Notes: generated from the letters alone by a model not told the origin. 64,000 nucleotides of DNA from VXPQ01 sp965223485 (GCA_965223485.1 OZ244993.1:992001-1056000); one strand, 5' to 3'; shown: positions 35,800-44,883, counted from the stretch's first letter. Translations and numbers: made by a program.

Positions 35800-36585
35800 T
35801 CATGTCCCCTGGCCGGGCGCCTCGAAAAATGAAAGCAACGTGTCTCCCCGAAGGCCCGTGCGCAGTGTTTCGAGGGGGATCACTTCATCCGGAGGGATAT
35901 TTCCAAGGTTCACGTTGGGACCGAACTTTTGAATGAACCATACCTGCTGCGACTTCCGGGGGGCCTCGAAAACCAGTTGCCGGGGATCGATATGATGCAC
36001 GATCTCATCCATGATACCCGGCCGGATCTGGCCGGAAGAATCAAAAACGCCGGCAGTCCCGCTCTCGCGCGCTTCGCAAATAACCTTCCAGCTCCCGGCT
36101 CCCAGCTCGTCCCGGATCATCCGAACCCACGTGTCGGGAGACAGAGTGCTCGCCTGATCCTTCGAACCGACTTCACTCAACACTCTGAAGTCTTCCGAGA
36201 AAGAGCGAATATAGCCGAGTTTTTCTTCGTGCGGGAGTGTAATCGTCCCGTCGGAAATCTCGACGTATTCGATGTGAAGGGAACGAAGCAGGGCGCGGTA
36301 ATCGTCGAGCCGGCCGCGCATGCAAAACGCTTCGAACAGTGTGCCGCCAAAGCAGACCGGCACCTGTGCAGCCCGGTAGGCGCGCAACTTCTCCTCGAGA
36401 CAAGGCGTGACGACGGCAGTGCCCCATCCCAGTTTTACGGCATCCACATAGTCGGCGCTCATTTCCAGCATGTCTTCCACCTGCCGCACAGAGAGGCCTT
36501 TGTCCAGTACGAGGGTCAGGCCCGATGTACGCGGCCTGGCGGGCCGGTCGGGCAAATCGTCAAGGCCGAATCGGTCGTGCGGCAT
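35800..36585 (-). CDS. ComA-family phosphosulfolactate synthase
   Basis: 261 residues of the PF02679-type TIM barrel that joins sulfite to phosphoenolpyruvate, giving phosphosulfolactate. Seen: TSGLTLVLDKGLSVRQVEDM, DYVDAVKLGWGTAVV, PVCFGGTLFEAFCMRGRLDD, EISDGTITLPHEEKLGYIRS, EVGSKD, and EARESGTAGVFDSSGQIRPG. In methanogens this is step one of coenzyme M synthesis; bacterial homologues may make sulfolactate or a sulfonate precursor. No comB or comC neighbour is in the window. It sits upstream of rpmB, with a separate promoter likely. Confidence 0.85.
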   Translation of the reverse strand: MPHDRFGLDDLPDRPARPRTSGLTLVLDKGLSVRQVEDMLEMSADYVDAVKLGWGTAVVTPCLEEKLRAYRAAQVPVCFGGTLFEAFCMRGRLDDYRALLRSLHIEYVEISDGTITLPHEEKLGYIRSFSEDFRVLSEVGSKDQASTLSPDTWVRMIRDELGAGSWKVICEARESGTAGVFDSSGQIRPGIMDEIVHHIDPRQLVFEAPRKSQQVWFIQKFGPNVNLGNIPPDEVIPLETLRTGLRGDTLLSFFEAPGQGT

Positions 36586-36632
36586 GGCGAGCAGAAATTT
36601 GTGCGTACGAGGAATGGGAACGGACGGGGATT

Positions 36633-36663
36633 GCTTCGGCCTTTCCCGGAAAATGGCCGAAGC
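36633..36663 (-). terminator. Perfect 9-bp hairpin between the FtsX-like permease gene and comA
   Basis: GCTTCGGCC (36633-36641), 13-base loop, GGCCGAAGC (36655-36663). A second short inverted repeat (CCGCC/GGCGG) lies just beside it. It is placed after the permease stop on the minus strand. No T-run, so factor-dependent or attenuating use is possible. Confidence 0.4.
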
Positions 36664-36751
36664 CCGCCAAAACTACGGCGGGAAGACGGATTATCGCAAA
36701 ATACGGCGTTGGCCGGGCCGACGGGTCCGGCGAAACATGCAGCGCCTGGGC

Positions 36752-38017
36752 CTATGCCTCTATATTCACGGCCTTCGCCGGTTCGATCGCCGCGGCCCGC
36801 ACCGCAGGATACAAGCCTGCCGCCGCACAAAGCCCGATCGCGGCGGCGCTTACCGTCAGCAGGTCCCCGGCCTCTATGAACACCGGATAGGCATCGATCA
36901 GGAATGATTCCGCCCCGGCAAGCGGCGCCAGTCCGAAATGTTGCTGCAACAAGGCCAGTCCAAGCCCGATAACCAGTCCGGAAACGGTGCCGGTCACTCC
37001 CACCATGATCCCTTCCAGTAAAAAAATACGGCGGATGTTGCGGCGCGAAACGCCCATGGCCCGCAACACGCCCACATCGCGGCGTTTTTCGATAACGATC
37101 ATGGTTAACGACCCCACGATATTGCACGAGGCCACCACGATAATCAGGCCCAATACAAAGGTCGCGGCCCACTTTTCGAGGCGCATGACATCGTATAGCG
37201 ACTTGCGCAGGTCGTACCATGTTACCACCTCGAATGGCGCGGGAAGGCGCGTTTCCAGCGTCTGCTTGACGGCATCGGCTTGCTCGAGATCGGCAAGCCG
37301 GAGTTCGACGCCGGTTACGAACTCGCCCGTGCGAAAAAGGCGCTGGGCTTCCTTCGTTTCGATGAAGACATGGCTTTCGTCGTAAATGTCCTCCATTTCG
37401 AAGAGCCCGCGCACATCGAACAGGGTCGGGGGAGAGGCCGCGATCCCTAAAAAGCTTGTCGCCATATCCTCGATATCGGACGCCGAAAGCAGGGCTACCC
37501 GACCGGCCGAGGAGTCTGTGGAGGGCAAGAGGGCGAGCCGGTAGGCCAGCGACATGCCCGCAACCAGTCCGGGGCGCCCGTTGCGCCGCTCCAGATCGAA
37601 CGCGCCGAAACCTGTGCGATCCACCACGCCGTTCACACCGGCATAGGCCTGTGGCTCCACGCCGCGCACAATCACCACCTTGTTCACTTCGGCGCCTTCT
37701 TCCGGCAGCAGGAGGGCTTTCCCCTCGACATAGGCAGAGGCGGATTCGACGCCCGGCAGCGCAAGCGCCACCGCAGCCAGCGAATCGGGGTTGGCGACGC
37801 CGGCCTTCCCGGCCCCGACGATCCGCACATGCGGATCGATCGAAACCAGCATGTCGCGCACCAAATAATAGAATCCGTTCATCACGGAAAGCACGACCAC
37901 AAGCGCAGCCACTCCGAGGGCGACGCCTACAACGGAGATGCCGGTGATGAACGAAATGAGGGTGACCTGCCGGCGGCCTGCAAGGTAGCGCCGGGCGATC
38001 AGGAATCGAAAGTCCAC
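36752..38017 (-). CDS. FtsX/LolE-type ABC transporter permease
   Basis: 421 residues with the LolC/LolE layout. An N-terminal membrane segment (TLISFITGISVVGVALGVAA) is followed by a large periplasmic MacB-like domain. Three C-terminal helices form the FtsX domain, including VIEKRRDVGVLRAMGVSRRN and LLEGIMVGVTGTVSGLVIGL. It probably works with an ATPase encoded elsewhere to release lipoproteins or drive an envelope process. It starts 12 bases after a lipoprotein gene ends, suggesting co-transcription. No lolD-like ATPase gene is adjacent. Confidence 0.88.
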   Translation of the reverse strand: MDFRFLIARRYLAGRRQVTLISFITGISVVGVALGVAALVVVLSVMNGFYYLVRDMLVSIDPHVRIVGAGKAGVANPDSLAAVALALPGVESASAYVEGKALLLPEEGAEVNKVVIVRGVEPQAYAGVNGVVDRTGFGAFDLERRNGRPGLVAGMSLAYRLALLPSTDSSAGRVALLSASDIEDMATSFLGIAASPPTLFDVRGLFEMEDIYDESHVFIETKEAQRLFRTGEFVTGVELRLADLEQADAVKQTLETRLPAPFEVVTWYDLRKSLYDVMRLEKWAATFVLGLIIVVASCNIVGSLTMIVIEKRRDVGVLRAMGVSRRNIRRIFLLEGIMVGVTGTVSGLVIGLGLALLQQHFGLAPLAGAESFLIDAYPVFIEAGDLLTVSAAAIGLCAAAGLYPAVRAAAIEPAKAVNIEA

Positions 38018-38029
38018 CCGGTCAGGAGG

Positions 38030-38899
38030 TTACAACATGGGCTGCGGATCGGTGAATGCGCCCTCGGGCACATCCATGGGCATATCCACGCGGTCGGTAA
38101 ACAATACAAAGCCGTCGCGGGGCTTCCGCTCCGAAACGACGAGTGTACCGGAAGGCATGTCAAAGGTCTTGTGATCGGACCAGGAGATCGGCTGAGGCAC
38201 ATGGTCAGGCGGATGATGTTGCAAGCGGAAAGCCCATTGCCGGACCCTGCCTGTCTCCTTGTCCGCGTACACCCAGTACTGGTCGCCCGGCGTCAGGCCT
38301 ACCTCCCCGAACGAAAGGTGCAGCACATCCATGTCGCCTGCGGACGAGTCGGGCAGATAACTTCTGTGTACGCCTTCGTCGAACAGCTTGACGGGCATGA
38401 GCAACCAGTACGTATCGTTGATGAACCGGCGGTAGGCGCTTTCGAGAAGCTCCGATTCCTTCTCGTCGCCCACCTGTTCTCCGAAAAGCCAGACGCTCCC
38501 CTCTTCAGGAGCATGTGCGTTGAAAAGCGCCACATACACCGTATCTCCGCCGCCCGGCATTTCCACCCGGTAATCTCCCGTCATGCGATCCCACAAGTGC
38601 CGGCCGTGTACGTTCCGGACCGGCTGTTCGACAGTGGAATCGGCCTCTGCGGGTGCATTCGACCCGGTGGCGAAATCGAATTGCAGATAGCGCAAGCCCG
38701 CCCATGCGTCGGGCCCGCCGTACGCCTCGAAAACCTTCATGGCCACGGTGTCGGCCTTCGTTTCCATCGCGGGCATGGCGGCGTTCGGGCCCTCCATGGA
38801 TAGCCCGCCGCAGCCGGTCAGCCCAGCGACAAAAAGAAGCAGCCCTGCCAGAAAACATGCCGGGAGGCGGAAATTGGAGCAAATGTTGCGCTGTGTCAT
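38030..38899 (-). CDS. Predicted lipoprotein, unknown function
   Basis: 289 residues from the ATG at 38899, giving a lipoprotein signal with lipobox LTGC (FLAGLLLFVAGLTGCGG). The mature part has KVFEAYGGPDAWAGLRYLQF and later KLFDEGVHRSYLPDSSAGDM and YWVYADKETGRVRQWAFRLQ. This resembles the outer-membrane lipoprotein-sorting or lipoprotein-binding folds of the LolA/LppX type in layout only. It is directly upstream of the FtsX-type permease gene on the same strand (12-base gap), so the two likely act together. An in-frame start at 39028 would add an unlikely non-signal extension. Confidence 0.7.
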   Translation of the reverse strand: MTQRNICSNFRLPACFLAGLLLFVAGLTGCGGLSMEGPNAAMPAMETKADTVAMKVFEAYGGPDAWAGLRYLQFDFATGSNAPAEADSTVEQPVRNVHGRHLWDRMTGDYRVEMPGGGDTVYVALFNAHAPEEGSVWLFGEQVGDEKESELLESAYRRFINDTYWLLMPVKLFDEGVHRSYLPDSSAGDMDVLHLSFGEVGLTPGDQYWVYADKETGRVRQWAFRLQHHPPDHVPQPISWSDHKTFDMPSGTLVVSERKPRDGFVLFTDRVDMPMDVPEGAFTDPQPML

Positions 38900-39085
38900 G
38901 GTCGAATCGCGTTCATGATCGGAAAGGGGCCGCCGGCCGGTGAGAAGGCGCCATGTGCCGTGCGCCTGTTTACAAAGCAAACGGCCCTTCAAACAAAATA
39001 GGGAACCGCCGGACAATGCGCCGGGCAAGAAAACAAGAGCCTGCCCACCCGGGGCGAACGCACCGGCTACCCGGAGTTCCCCTTA

Positions 39086-40180
39086 CTACACATTGAACCG
39101 GAACAGGATCACGTCGCCGTCCGCCACAACATATTCCTTGCCTTCGGCGCGCATAGCGCCGGCATCCCGGGCCGCCGTTTCCGAACCGTGCCGGATTAAG
39201 TCCTCGTAACGGATCGTTTCCGCACGAATGAACCCCTTCTCGAAGTCCGAGTGAACGATGCCGCCTGCGGCCGGCGCGCGGGCGCCCTGTACAAGGGTCC
39301 AGGCCCGCGTTTCCTTCGGCCCGGTCGTAAAAAACGTGATGAGGTTCAGCAATTCGTAACCTGCCGCCACGAACCGGTCCATGCCAGGAGCCTCAAGACC
39401 GAGTTCCTCCAGCCAGGCGGCTCTCTCCTCGTCGCCCAGCGCTGCAAGCTGCGCCTCCAGGTCGGCGCAAACGACTACGCAGGAGAATCCTTTCGCCGAG
39501 GCGATTTCCCGTACGGCATCCGCGTGAGGCCCGCCATCAGGCAGGTCGTCCTCCGCCACGTTGGCGACATAAAGCACCGGTTTCGCAGACAAAAGGAAAA
39601 GCGCCTGAAGGCGGTCTTCGTCCCCGGGTTGCGCAGGAAATGTGCGGGCCGGCTTGCCGTCCCCTACATGTGCATACACCTTCTCGACAAAAGCCAGTTC
39701 GTCTCGCAGCGCCCGGTCTCCGCCCTTGGCCTGCTTTGCGGTTTTTTCGATGCGCCGCTCAAGGGTCTCAAGGTCCTTCAGCAACAATTCCGTGTCTATG
39801 ATCTCGATGTCGCGGGCCGGGTCCACGGAACCGGTGACATGCGTAATGTCGGGGTCCTCGAAGCAACGCGCCACATGCACAATCGCATCGACTTCCCGGA
39901 TATGCGCCAGAAACCGGTTTCCAAGCCCCTCGCCTTTCGAAGCGCCTGCAACCAGCCCTGCAATGTCCACATATTCGACCGTGGCGGGCGTCGCCTTGTC
40001 GGAGCCGGTAAGCGCCGCCAGGCGGTAAAGCCGTTCATCCGGTACGGGGGCAATGCCTACGTTCGGCTCGATGGTGCAGAAGGGGTAATTTTCCGAGCGC
40101 GCTCCTGCACCGCTCAGCACATTGAAGAGCGACGATTTGCCGACATTGGGCAATCCTGTTATGCCGCAGCGTAAAGCCAT
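39086..40180 (-). CDS. ychF: Ribosome-binding ATPase YchF
   Basis: OBG-family P-loop protein that prefers ATP. 364 residues. G1 GLPNVGKSSLFNVL (8-21), PFCTIEPNVGIAPVPD, DIAGLVAGASKGEGLGN, VANVAEDD in place of a classic NKxD, and a C-terminal TGS domain (FFTTGPKETRAWTLVQGARA). It ends YVVADGDVILFRFNV. It lies 12 bases after the phosphatase gene on the same strand. Confidence 0.97.
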   Translation of the reverse strand: MALRCGITGLPNVGKSSLFNVLSGAGARSENYPFCTIEPNVGIAPVPDERLYRLAALTGSDKATPATVEYVDIAGLVAGASKGEGLGNRFLAHIREVDAIVHVARCFEDPDITHVTGSVDPARDIEIIDTELLLKDLETLERRIEKTAKQAKGGDRALRDELAFVEKVYAHVGDGKPARTFPAQPGDEDRLQALFLLSAKPVLYVANVAEDDLPDGGPHADAVREIASAKGFSCVVVCADLEAQLAALGDEERAAWLEELGLEAPGMDRFVAAGYELLNLITFFTTGPKETRAWTLVQGARAPAAGGIVHSDFEKGFIRAETIRYEDLIRHGSETAARDAGAMRAEGKEYVVADGDVILFRFNV

Positions 40181-40192
40181 GCGTTTTCCGGT

Positions 40193-40849
40193 TTAGTCCT
40201 GGTACAGTACGCTCACGAATGTCCGCTCCGGCAATCGCACAGCGGTCAGGCGCCCCAGGCCGGGATGCTCATGGAAGGCGCATCCTGTATCGATAAGCAC
40301 AAGTTGCTTCTCGTTACGGGGAATTCGATGGGGCGTGTGTCCGCATACCACCGTTTTTTCCCAGGCCAGAGACTCCGCATGCAGGAACCCTCGTTCCCAA
40401 AGAAAAATGTCTTCGGCGCCCTGCTCCATGCTCCTGGCTACGGTCCAGTCCGGCAGCAACCCCGCATGCACAAAAAAGAAGTCCGGCGTGTCGAACCATA
40501 GTTTCGTGGCGCGCAAAAAGTCTATATGCTCGCGGGGTATTTCGACGCGCCCGCCGGCAATCCGGTAACTGTTCTGCGTTTGAGCGCCACCGTTCATCGC
40601 CCAGAAGCGCCGATCCTTTCCCGCAAGGCCATCCAGCATCATCGCCTCGTGGTTTCCCCTGAGGAAGGTGCACGGAATCTGCCCGGCGAGCGCCAGAAGG
40701 CGGTCGATGACCCCTCGCGCATCCGGTCCGCGGTCCACATAATCTCCCACGAAAACGAGGTGATCCTCCGGAGTCGGGGCCAATTTCCCAATCAGCGCCT
40801 CCAGGGTGCGGGCGCACCCATGTATATCCCCTATAGCTATTAAGCCCAT
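40193..40849 (-). CDS. PP1/PP2A-like serine/threonine phosphatase (calcineurin fold)
   Basis: 218 residues with the metallophosphoesterase motifs GDIHGC (7-12), VFVGDYVDRGPDARG (33-47) and FLRGNHEAMM (63-72), plus two later histidines in FFVHAGLL and VVCGHTPHR. This matches the small bacterial PrpA/Stp phosphatase group that reverses serine/threonine phosphorylation. The substrate is unknown. Probably co-transcribed with ychF. Confidence 0.9.
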   Translation of the reverse strand: MGLIAIGDIHGCARTLEALIGKLAPTPEDHLVFVGDYVDRGPDARGVIDRLLALAGQIPCTFLRGNHEAMMLDGLAGKDRRFWAMNGGAQTQNSYRIAGGRVEIPREHIDFLRATKLWFDTPDFFFVHAGLLPDWTVARSMEQGAEDIFLWERGFLHAESLAWEKTVVCGHTPHRIPRNEKQLVLIDTGCAFHEHPGLGRLTAVRLPERTFVSVLYQD

Positions 40850-40989
40850 GGCTTTTCGTCCTCACACTTTCCTCTTACGGAAAAACAGGCTTAACTATCG
40901 GTTGCGATGAGTTAAATAAACCAGGTTCCTGAATTCAATTTGTTTTTCTTTTCTTTCGACCAGGCTTTCTGGTAATGAATCTTACTATA

Positions 40990-41496
40990 CTACCTCGAAA
41001 TAGCCTGAAAGCCCTTTTGTTCAAACAAGTCAGCCCAGTAGCCCTGCCATTGCTCGTTGAAATGATTGGTTCCACCCTGAAAAGGAATAGCCGCTGAGAA
41101 CAGCACGAAGTCCGATATGTCGGTCAGGAAGCTTATAAATTCTTCGGCTTTTTCAGGTGGCAGGTGTTCGGCAATTTCCAAACTGATCGCAAGGTCGTAC
41201 TTCCTCTCGATCCGGGGCGTTTCCAGCGAAAGATCCACCGCGAGGAAGCTGTCTTTGGGAATCACCAGCAAATCAGGATCCATCCAGGGCCCGTCAATCC
41301 CGAGTATGTCAACCTGTTTGTTTTGAAGTTTTAAAAAGATTAGAAGCCAGGTCCCAAGTCCACAGCCCACGTCAACAACGGAATTTACCGGAGGAAGTTT
41401 TTCAAGGACCATAGACAGCATTCTGTCAGCAGAGTAGATCAATTTTTCGTCCATTCGCTTCCGATAGAATTTCTCCGTGTACCGGGGGTTGTTCAT
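40990..41496 (-). CDS. SAM-dependent methyltransferase, C-terminally truncated
   Basis: 168 residues. Class I methyltransferase motif I is VVDVGCGLGTWLLIFL, preceded by YTEKFYRKRMDEKLIYSADR. NHFNEQWQGYWADLFEQKGF matches a region that in related proteins continues about 40-60 residues before the end. Here the frame stops at FQAISR. GGAGGT lies about 9 bases before the ATG at 41496. The gene and the 130 bases below it are visibly richer in A and T than the neighbours. This, with an IS remnant just upstream, suggests transfer and decay. The substrate cannot be told. Confidence 0.72.
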   Translation of the reverse strand: MNNPRYTEKFYRKRMDEKLIYSADRMLSMVLEKLPPVNSVVDVGCGLGTWLLIFLKLQNKQVDILGIDGPWMDPDLLVIPKDSFLAVDLSLETPRIERKYDLAISLEIAEHLPPEKAEEFISFLTDISDFVLFSAAIPFQGGTNHFNEQWQGYWADLFEQKGFQAISR

Positions 41497-41527
41497 AATT
41501 AAATTTTTACCTCCGCAGGATAAGAAG

Positions 41528-41640
41528 TGGTCCGTAAAATTCGGACAGTGCTATACGTGTACTGTCGCGTCGGTTCATGCCGCCCTGGCGAGCTGCTTTT
41601 GTTGATAGAATACGTCGTCGGGGGTGCGGTTGTCAAACCT
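41528..41640 (-). mobile_element. Remnant of an insertion sequence 3' end (transposase tail and terminal repeat)
   Basis: On the minus strand, 41640-41575 reads RFDNRTPDDVFYQQKQLARA, then Ala and a stop, which resembles the C-terminal end of an IS3-type transposase. It is followed by a short spacer and, at 41549-41528, ACTGTCCGAATTTTACGGAC, then CA. That inverted-repeat-like end terminates in CA, as IS3-family ends do. The rest of the element is missing. The tail overlaps the last codons of nusB in another frame. Confidence 0.6.
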
Positions 41641-42136
41641 CGGGCGCGGGCGGATCTGCGCCGGCGCGTTTCAGAATAGAATCCATTCCGATCAGGCCGC
41701 GCCCAGACTTTTTCAGCAGGCGCTGCTTGTGCAGGTCGAGCAGCACCGCATCGAGAATACCATTGATGAATCGTCCGCTTTCCGACGTACTGTATCTCTT
41801 GACGATTTCGATCGCCTCGTTGATCGACACCTTCGGAGGAATATCCTCGAACGCCAGCATCTCGGCAATGGCCATTCGAAGCGCGATGTGGTCAATCGGC
41901 GCGATGCGTGACAGGTCCCAATTTTCCGAATGCGCCCCGATGATTTCGTCGAGGCGGGCGATATGTCCCCGGACCCATCCGAAAAGGTCTTTGGCAAAGG
42001 CGAAAATCTCCGCATCGTCGCGAAGTTTCGGCTCAATGACCGTCTCGACGAAGTGAGCAGCATCTTCTCCGTCTGCCATCTCGCTCGCGTAGAGCGCCTG
42101 CATAACGCGCGCTCTTGCCTCTCTGCGGTTGCTCAT
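41633..42136 (-). CDS. nusB: Transcription antitermination/termination factor NusB
   Basis: 167-residue RNA-binding helical protein. MSNRREARARVMQALYASEM is the family's start, IDHIALRMAIAEMLAFEDIP and VSINEAIEIVKRYSTSESGR followed by FINGILDAVL are conserved. The last ~10 residues (GADPPAPEV) overlap the IS remnant, so the original C-terminus may have been replaced. The core ends at the usual place. It lies downstream of comEC on the same strand, separated by a 167-base stretch with a 10-T run and an 8-C run (42268-42300). Confidence 0.93.
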   Translation of the reverse strand: MSNRREARARVMQALYASEMADGEDAAHFVETVIEPKLRDDAEIFAFAKDLFGWVRGHIARLDEIIGAHSENWDLSRIAPIDHIALRMAIAEMLAFEDIPPKVSINEAIEIVKRYSTSESGRFINGILDAVLLDLHKQRLLKKSGRGLIGMDSILKRAGADPPAPEV

Positions 42137-42303
42137 ATGTCAAAGACGGTCGGACGCTGCCGGTTCAAGGGATAGCGGCGGAGTGTTTCGCGCGTGGAGG
42201 TGCGTGCACGCTGCCGGAAGGCGTATGCATATTCGCAAACAGGCTTGAGGTTCTTGTTCAAAACGACTTTTTTTTTTGGAGGGCGGTTCCAGCCCCCCCC
42301 TCT

Positions 42304-44883
42304 TCACCGCCACTTCACGCGCCGGAGCGTTTTTCCGTCCGTTCGAAGCCATACCCCGCCTGCCTTGGAGGTCAGCGCCACATCGAACCCCGCAGCCGCC
42401 AGGCGAGCCAATATTTCCTGGTTCGGGAGCCCGTAGCGATTGCGCTCCGCCACGCTGACAACCGCATACGGCCTGCGAAGGTCTTGTCGCGATTCGTCCG
42501 GCGGGATATCCGTTGCTGCAATACCCGCAGCGCCCGAACCCGGGCCTCGCGTTCCCAGCGCGCTGTTAAGAAAGGCGGGGGTGGAACTGGTTCTGGAGCC
42601 GTGGTGCCCGACCTTAAGGACATCGCTTTGCAGCAACTCCCTGTACTGCTGCGCCATGCGGAGTTCGGCCTCAAGAGGGGCATCCCCGGTAAAGAGAAAC
42701 GAAACCTCGCCGTAGCACACGAGCAGAACAACGGAATGCGCATTCGGACCGTCTTCCGGGATGTCTTCGAACGGGTACAATACATAGGCGCGCACCTGGG
42801 GTGACAGCATGAGCGAATCGCCATTCCGCACCGCACGATGCGGAATGCTCAGGCTATCCAGCAAGGCATCGGTTTCTGCAAAGAGCCTCGACGAGTGCCG
42901 GTACCCCGATCGCAACACACGACCCACGGGCACAGAACGCAGTACGGAAGGAATGCCCCCAAGATGATCACTGTCGGGATGCGTAACGATCACGGTTCCC
43001 AGTTTGTCAATGCCGTGGTAGGCCAGCTGGGGCAGCACGAAGCGGCTTCCTGCATCGCTGCCGGTGAAAGATGACCGGGGACCTGCATCGATCAGCACCC
43101 CGGCCCCATTGGGGAGGCGCAACAGAGCAGCATCGCCCTGACCGACATCTATGTAGATCACGTCCATGCGCGGACGATATCGCCCGGTTGCTACGCCTTG
43201 GATCACATCGCTGACAAGAAGGATCAGCACCAGAGCAATACACTGCCACCGGAGCCGGGGGCGGGGCCATAGTACAAGACATATCCCGGCCAGGGCCAGT
43301 ATCAGGACAGGAAGCGGGCGTTCAAGACTCCACCGAACCACGCTCCATCCCATGAAACGGTCACCGAACACAGATACGTGGAGCAAAGCCGACGCAAGCG
43401 CACTGGAGGCAGCGCCGAGAATTTCTCCCACCACAGGGAATATGCCCCCGAACACCACCGCTGCAGCGCCGGCAACCAATGCTCCCGTAGTAAGAGGGAT
43501 ACCTGGCAGATTCAGGACGAGGCCCCCCAGCCCAACCTGCCCGAAGTGATAAAGCGTCACAGGCAAGGTGCCGATAGTCGCTGCCACAGTAACGGTTGTC
43601 CCGGAGTGAATGTATGCGCCCAAACGGGACGAGGGGGCTGGAATCCACACTGCCAACAGAGGCGTCAGGGAGATAATACCGGCCACCGCGGACACGGAAA
43701 GTTGAAAACCGGCCTCGAAAAGGTGAGTGGGGGCAGCAGTCAGCAACACACACACGGCGGCGCCAAGACTGTTCAGGGACCGTGAGGGTCGTTGCAGTGA
43801 TGTAGCCGTAAGCAACAGGGAGGCCATCACGACGGCGCGCACCACCGAGGCGGAACATCCTGTCAGGAGCATATACCCTGCAAGCAAGATCACTGTGCAG
43901 GTTAACCGAAGGACATCCACCGTGCGCCAGCTCAGACGAAGCCGGTAGAGGAAAGGGCCAAGCAAGTGATACAGGATCATACCGACGACCATCACATGTA
44001 GACCCGATACGGCCAGCAGATGCAAAAGGCCCATGCGGGCAAAGCGATCCCGGGTATCGCTGTCGAGTTGCCGTCGGTCTCCCAAAAGGAGTGCCTGGAG
44101 GATCGCACGTGTTTCGGAGTCAGGCAGAAAACGGTCCAGGCTGGACTGGACGAACGCACGGGCCGGTTCGAGTATGCATCCTGTACTCTGTCTATCACGC
44201 CCTGTGTGCTCCACGCTCCCCTCCACGAGATAGAGACGAGCATAAATGCGCTTTCGGAACAGGTATTTTCCGTAATCGAACTCGCCTGGATTGCGAGCAC
44301 GGGGAAGTGGATCGAGGCGTCCCTGGAGCGTCACCCGGTCACAGCGTTCAGGCGACCAACTTTCTTGCCGGTCATATCCAGAAGTAAGCCGACCAGACAC
44401 CAGCAAACCGACAGGAGGACCGTCGCCTCTATTCTTCCGATCCAGTCGGAGTGTAAACCGGATCGATCCCGCGCGCTCTACCGGATCATCGACAATACGC
44501 CCATGCCACACCGTTTCTTCGCCGGAAGCAAGCGCTCCGGGCAACGGGTGGTCCTGCGGCAAAGCATGAAACGTGGCGTACCGCAGACCCCCGAAGCATA
44601 CGGTCAAGAGGAGACCTGCAAGGGCGGTAAGCAACGTACGCAGTTCCCGTGAGACCCGATATAGGACGGGTACCGTACAGAAAATCGCCACACTACCGAT
44701 AAGGCCCGTCAGAATACTACCCCACGCCGCCATGCCGGGCATCCCGGCGTGCGCAAGCAGAATGCCAGCCGCAAGGGCGCCTGCCACCCAAAGAGCCGGG
44801 TATCTGTTCTGTGACGTTTCTCCAGGAGTCGGCACAACCCCATCGAGTTCGGGGAGCAAGACAAGCGTTACCCCCAGAGACAC
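42304..44883 (-). CDS. comEC: ComEC/Rec2 competence protein with metallo-beta-lactamase domain
   Basis: DNA-uptake channel of natural transformation. 859 residues. A DUF4131-like N-terminus with two membrane segments comes first. The Competence domain (LLHLLAVSGLHVMVVGMILY, the HLLAVSGLHV signature) has many helices. A C-terminal MBL-fold domain has IYIDVGQGDAALLRLPNG, the metal motif THPDSDHLGGIP and VLKVGHHGSRTSSTPAFL. All three parts appear intact. It borders the putative oriC at its 5' end. Confidence 0.95.
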   Translation of the reverse strand: MSLGVTLVLLPELDGVVPTPGETSQNRYPALWVAGALAAGILLAHAGMPGMAAWGSILTGLIGSVAIFCTVPVLYRVSRELRTLLTALAGLLLTVCFGGLRYATFHALPQDHPLPGALASGEETVWHGRIVDDPVERAGSIRFTLRLDRKNRGDGPPVGLLVSGRLTSGYDRQESWSPERCDRVTLQGRLDPLPRARNPGEFDYGKYLFRKRIYARLYLVEGSVEHTGRDRQSTGCILEPARAFVQSSLDRFLPDSETRAILQALLLGDRRQLDSDTRDRFARMGLLHLLAVSGLHVMVVGMILYHLLGPFLYRLRLSWRTVDVLRLTCTVILLAGYMLLTGCSASVVRAVVMASLLLTATSLQRPSRSLNSLGAAVCVLLTAAPTHLFEAGFQLSVSAVAGIISLTPLLAVWIPAPSSRLGAYIHSGTTVTVAATIGTLPVTLYHFGQVGLGGLVLNLPGIPLTTGALVAGAAAVVFGGIFPVVGEILGAASSALASALLHVSVFGDRFMGWSVVRWSLERPLPVLILALAGICLVLWPRPRLRWQCIALVLILLVSDVIQGVATGRYRPRMDVIYIDVGQGDAALLRLPNGAGVLIDAGPRSSFTGSDAGSRFVLPQLAYHGIDKLGTVIVTHPDSDHLGGIPSVLRSVPVGRVLRSGYRHSSRLFAETDALLDSLSIPHRAVRNGDSLMLSPQVRAYVLYPFEDIPEDGPNAHSVVLLVCYGEVSFLFTGDAPLEAELRMAQQYRELLQSDVLKVGHHGSRTSSTPAFLNSALGTRGPGSGAAGIAATDIPPDESRQDLRRPYAVVSVAERNRYGLPNQEILARLAAAGFDVALTSKAGGVWLRTDGKTLRRVKWR

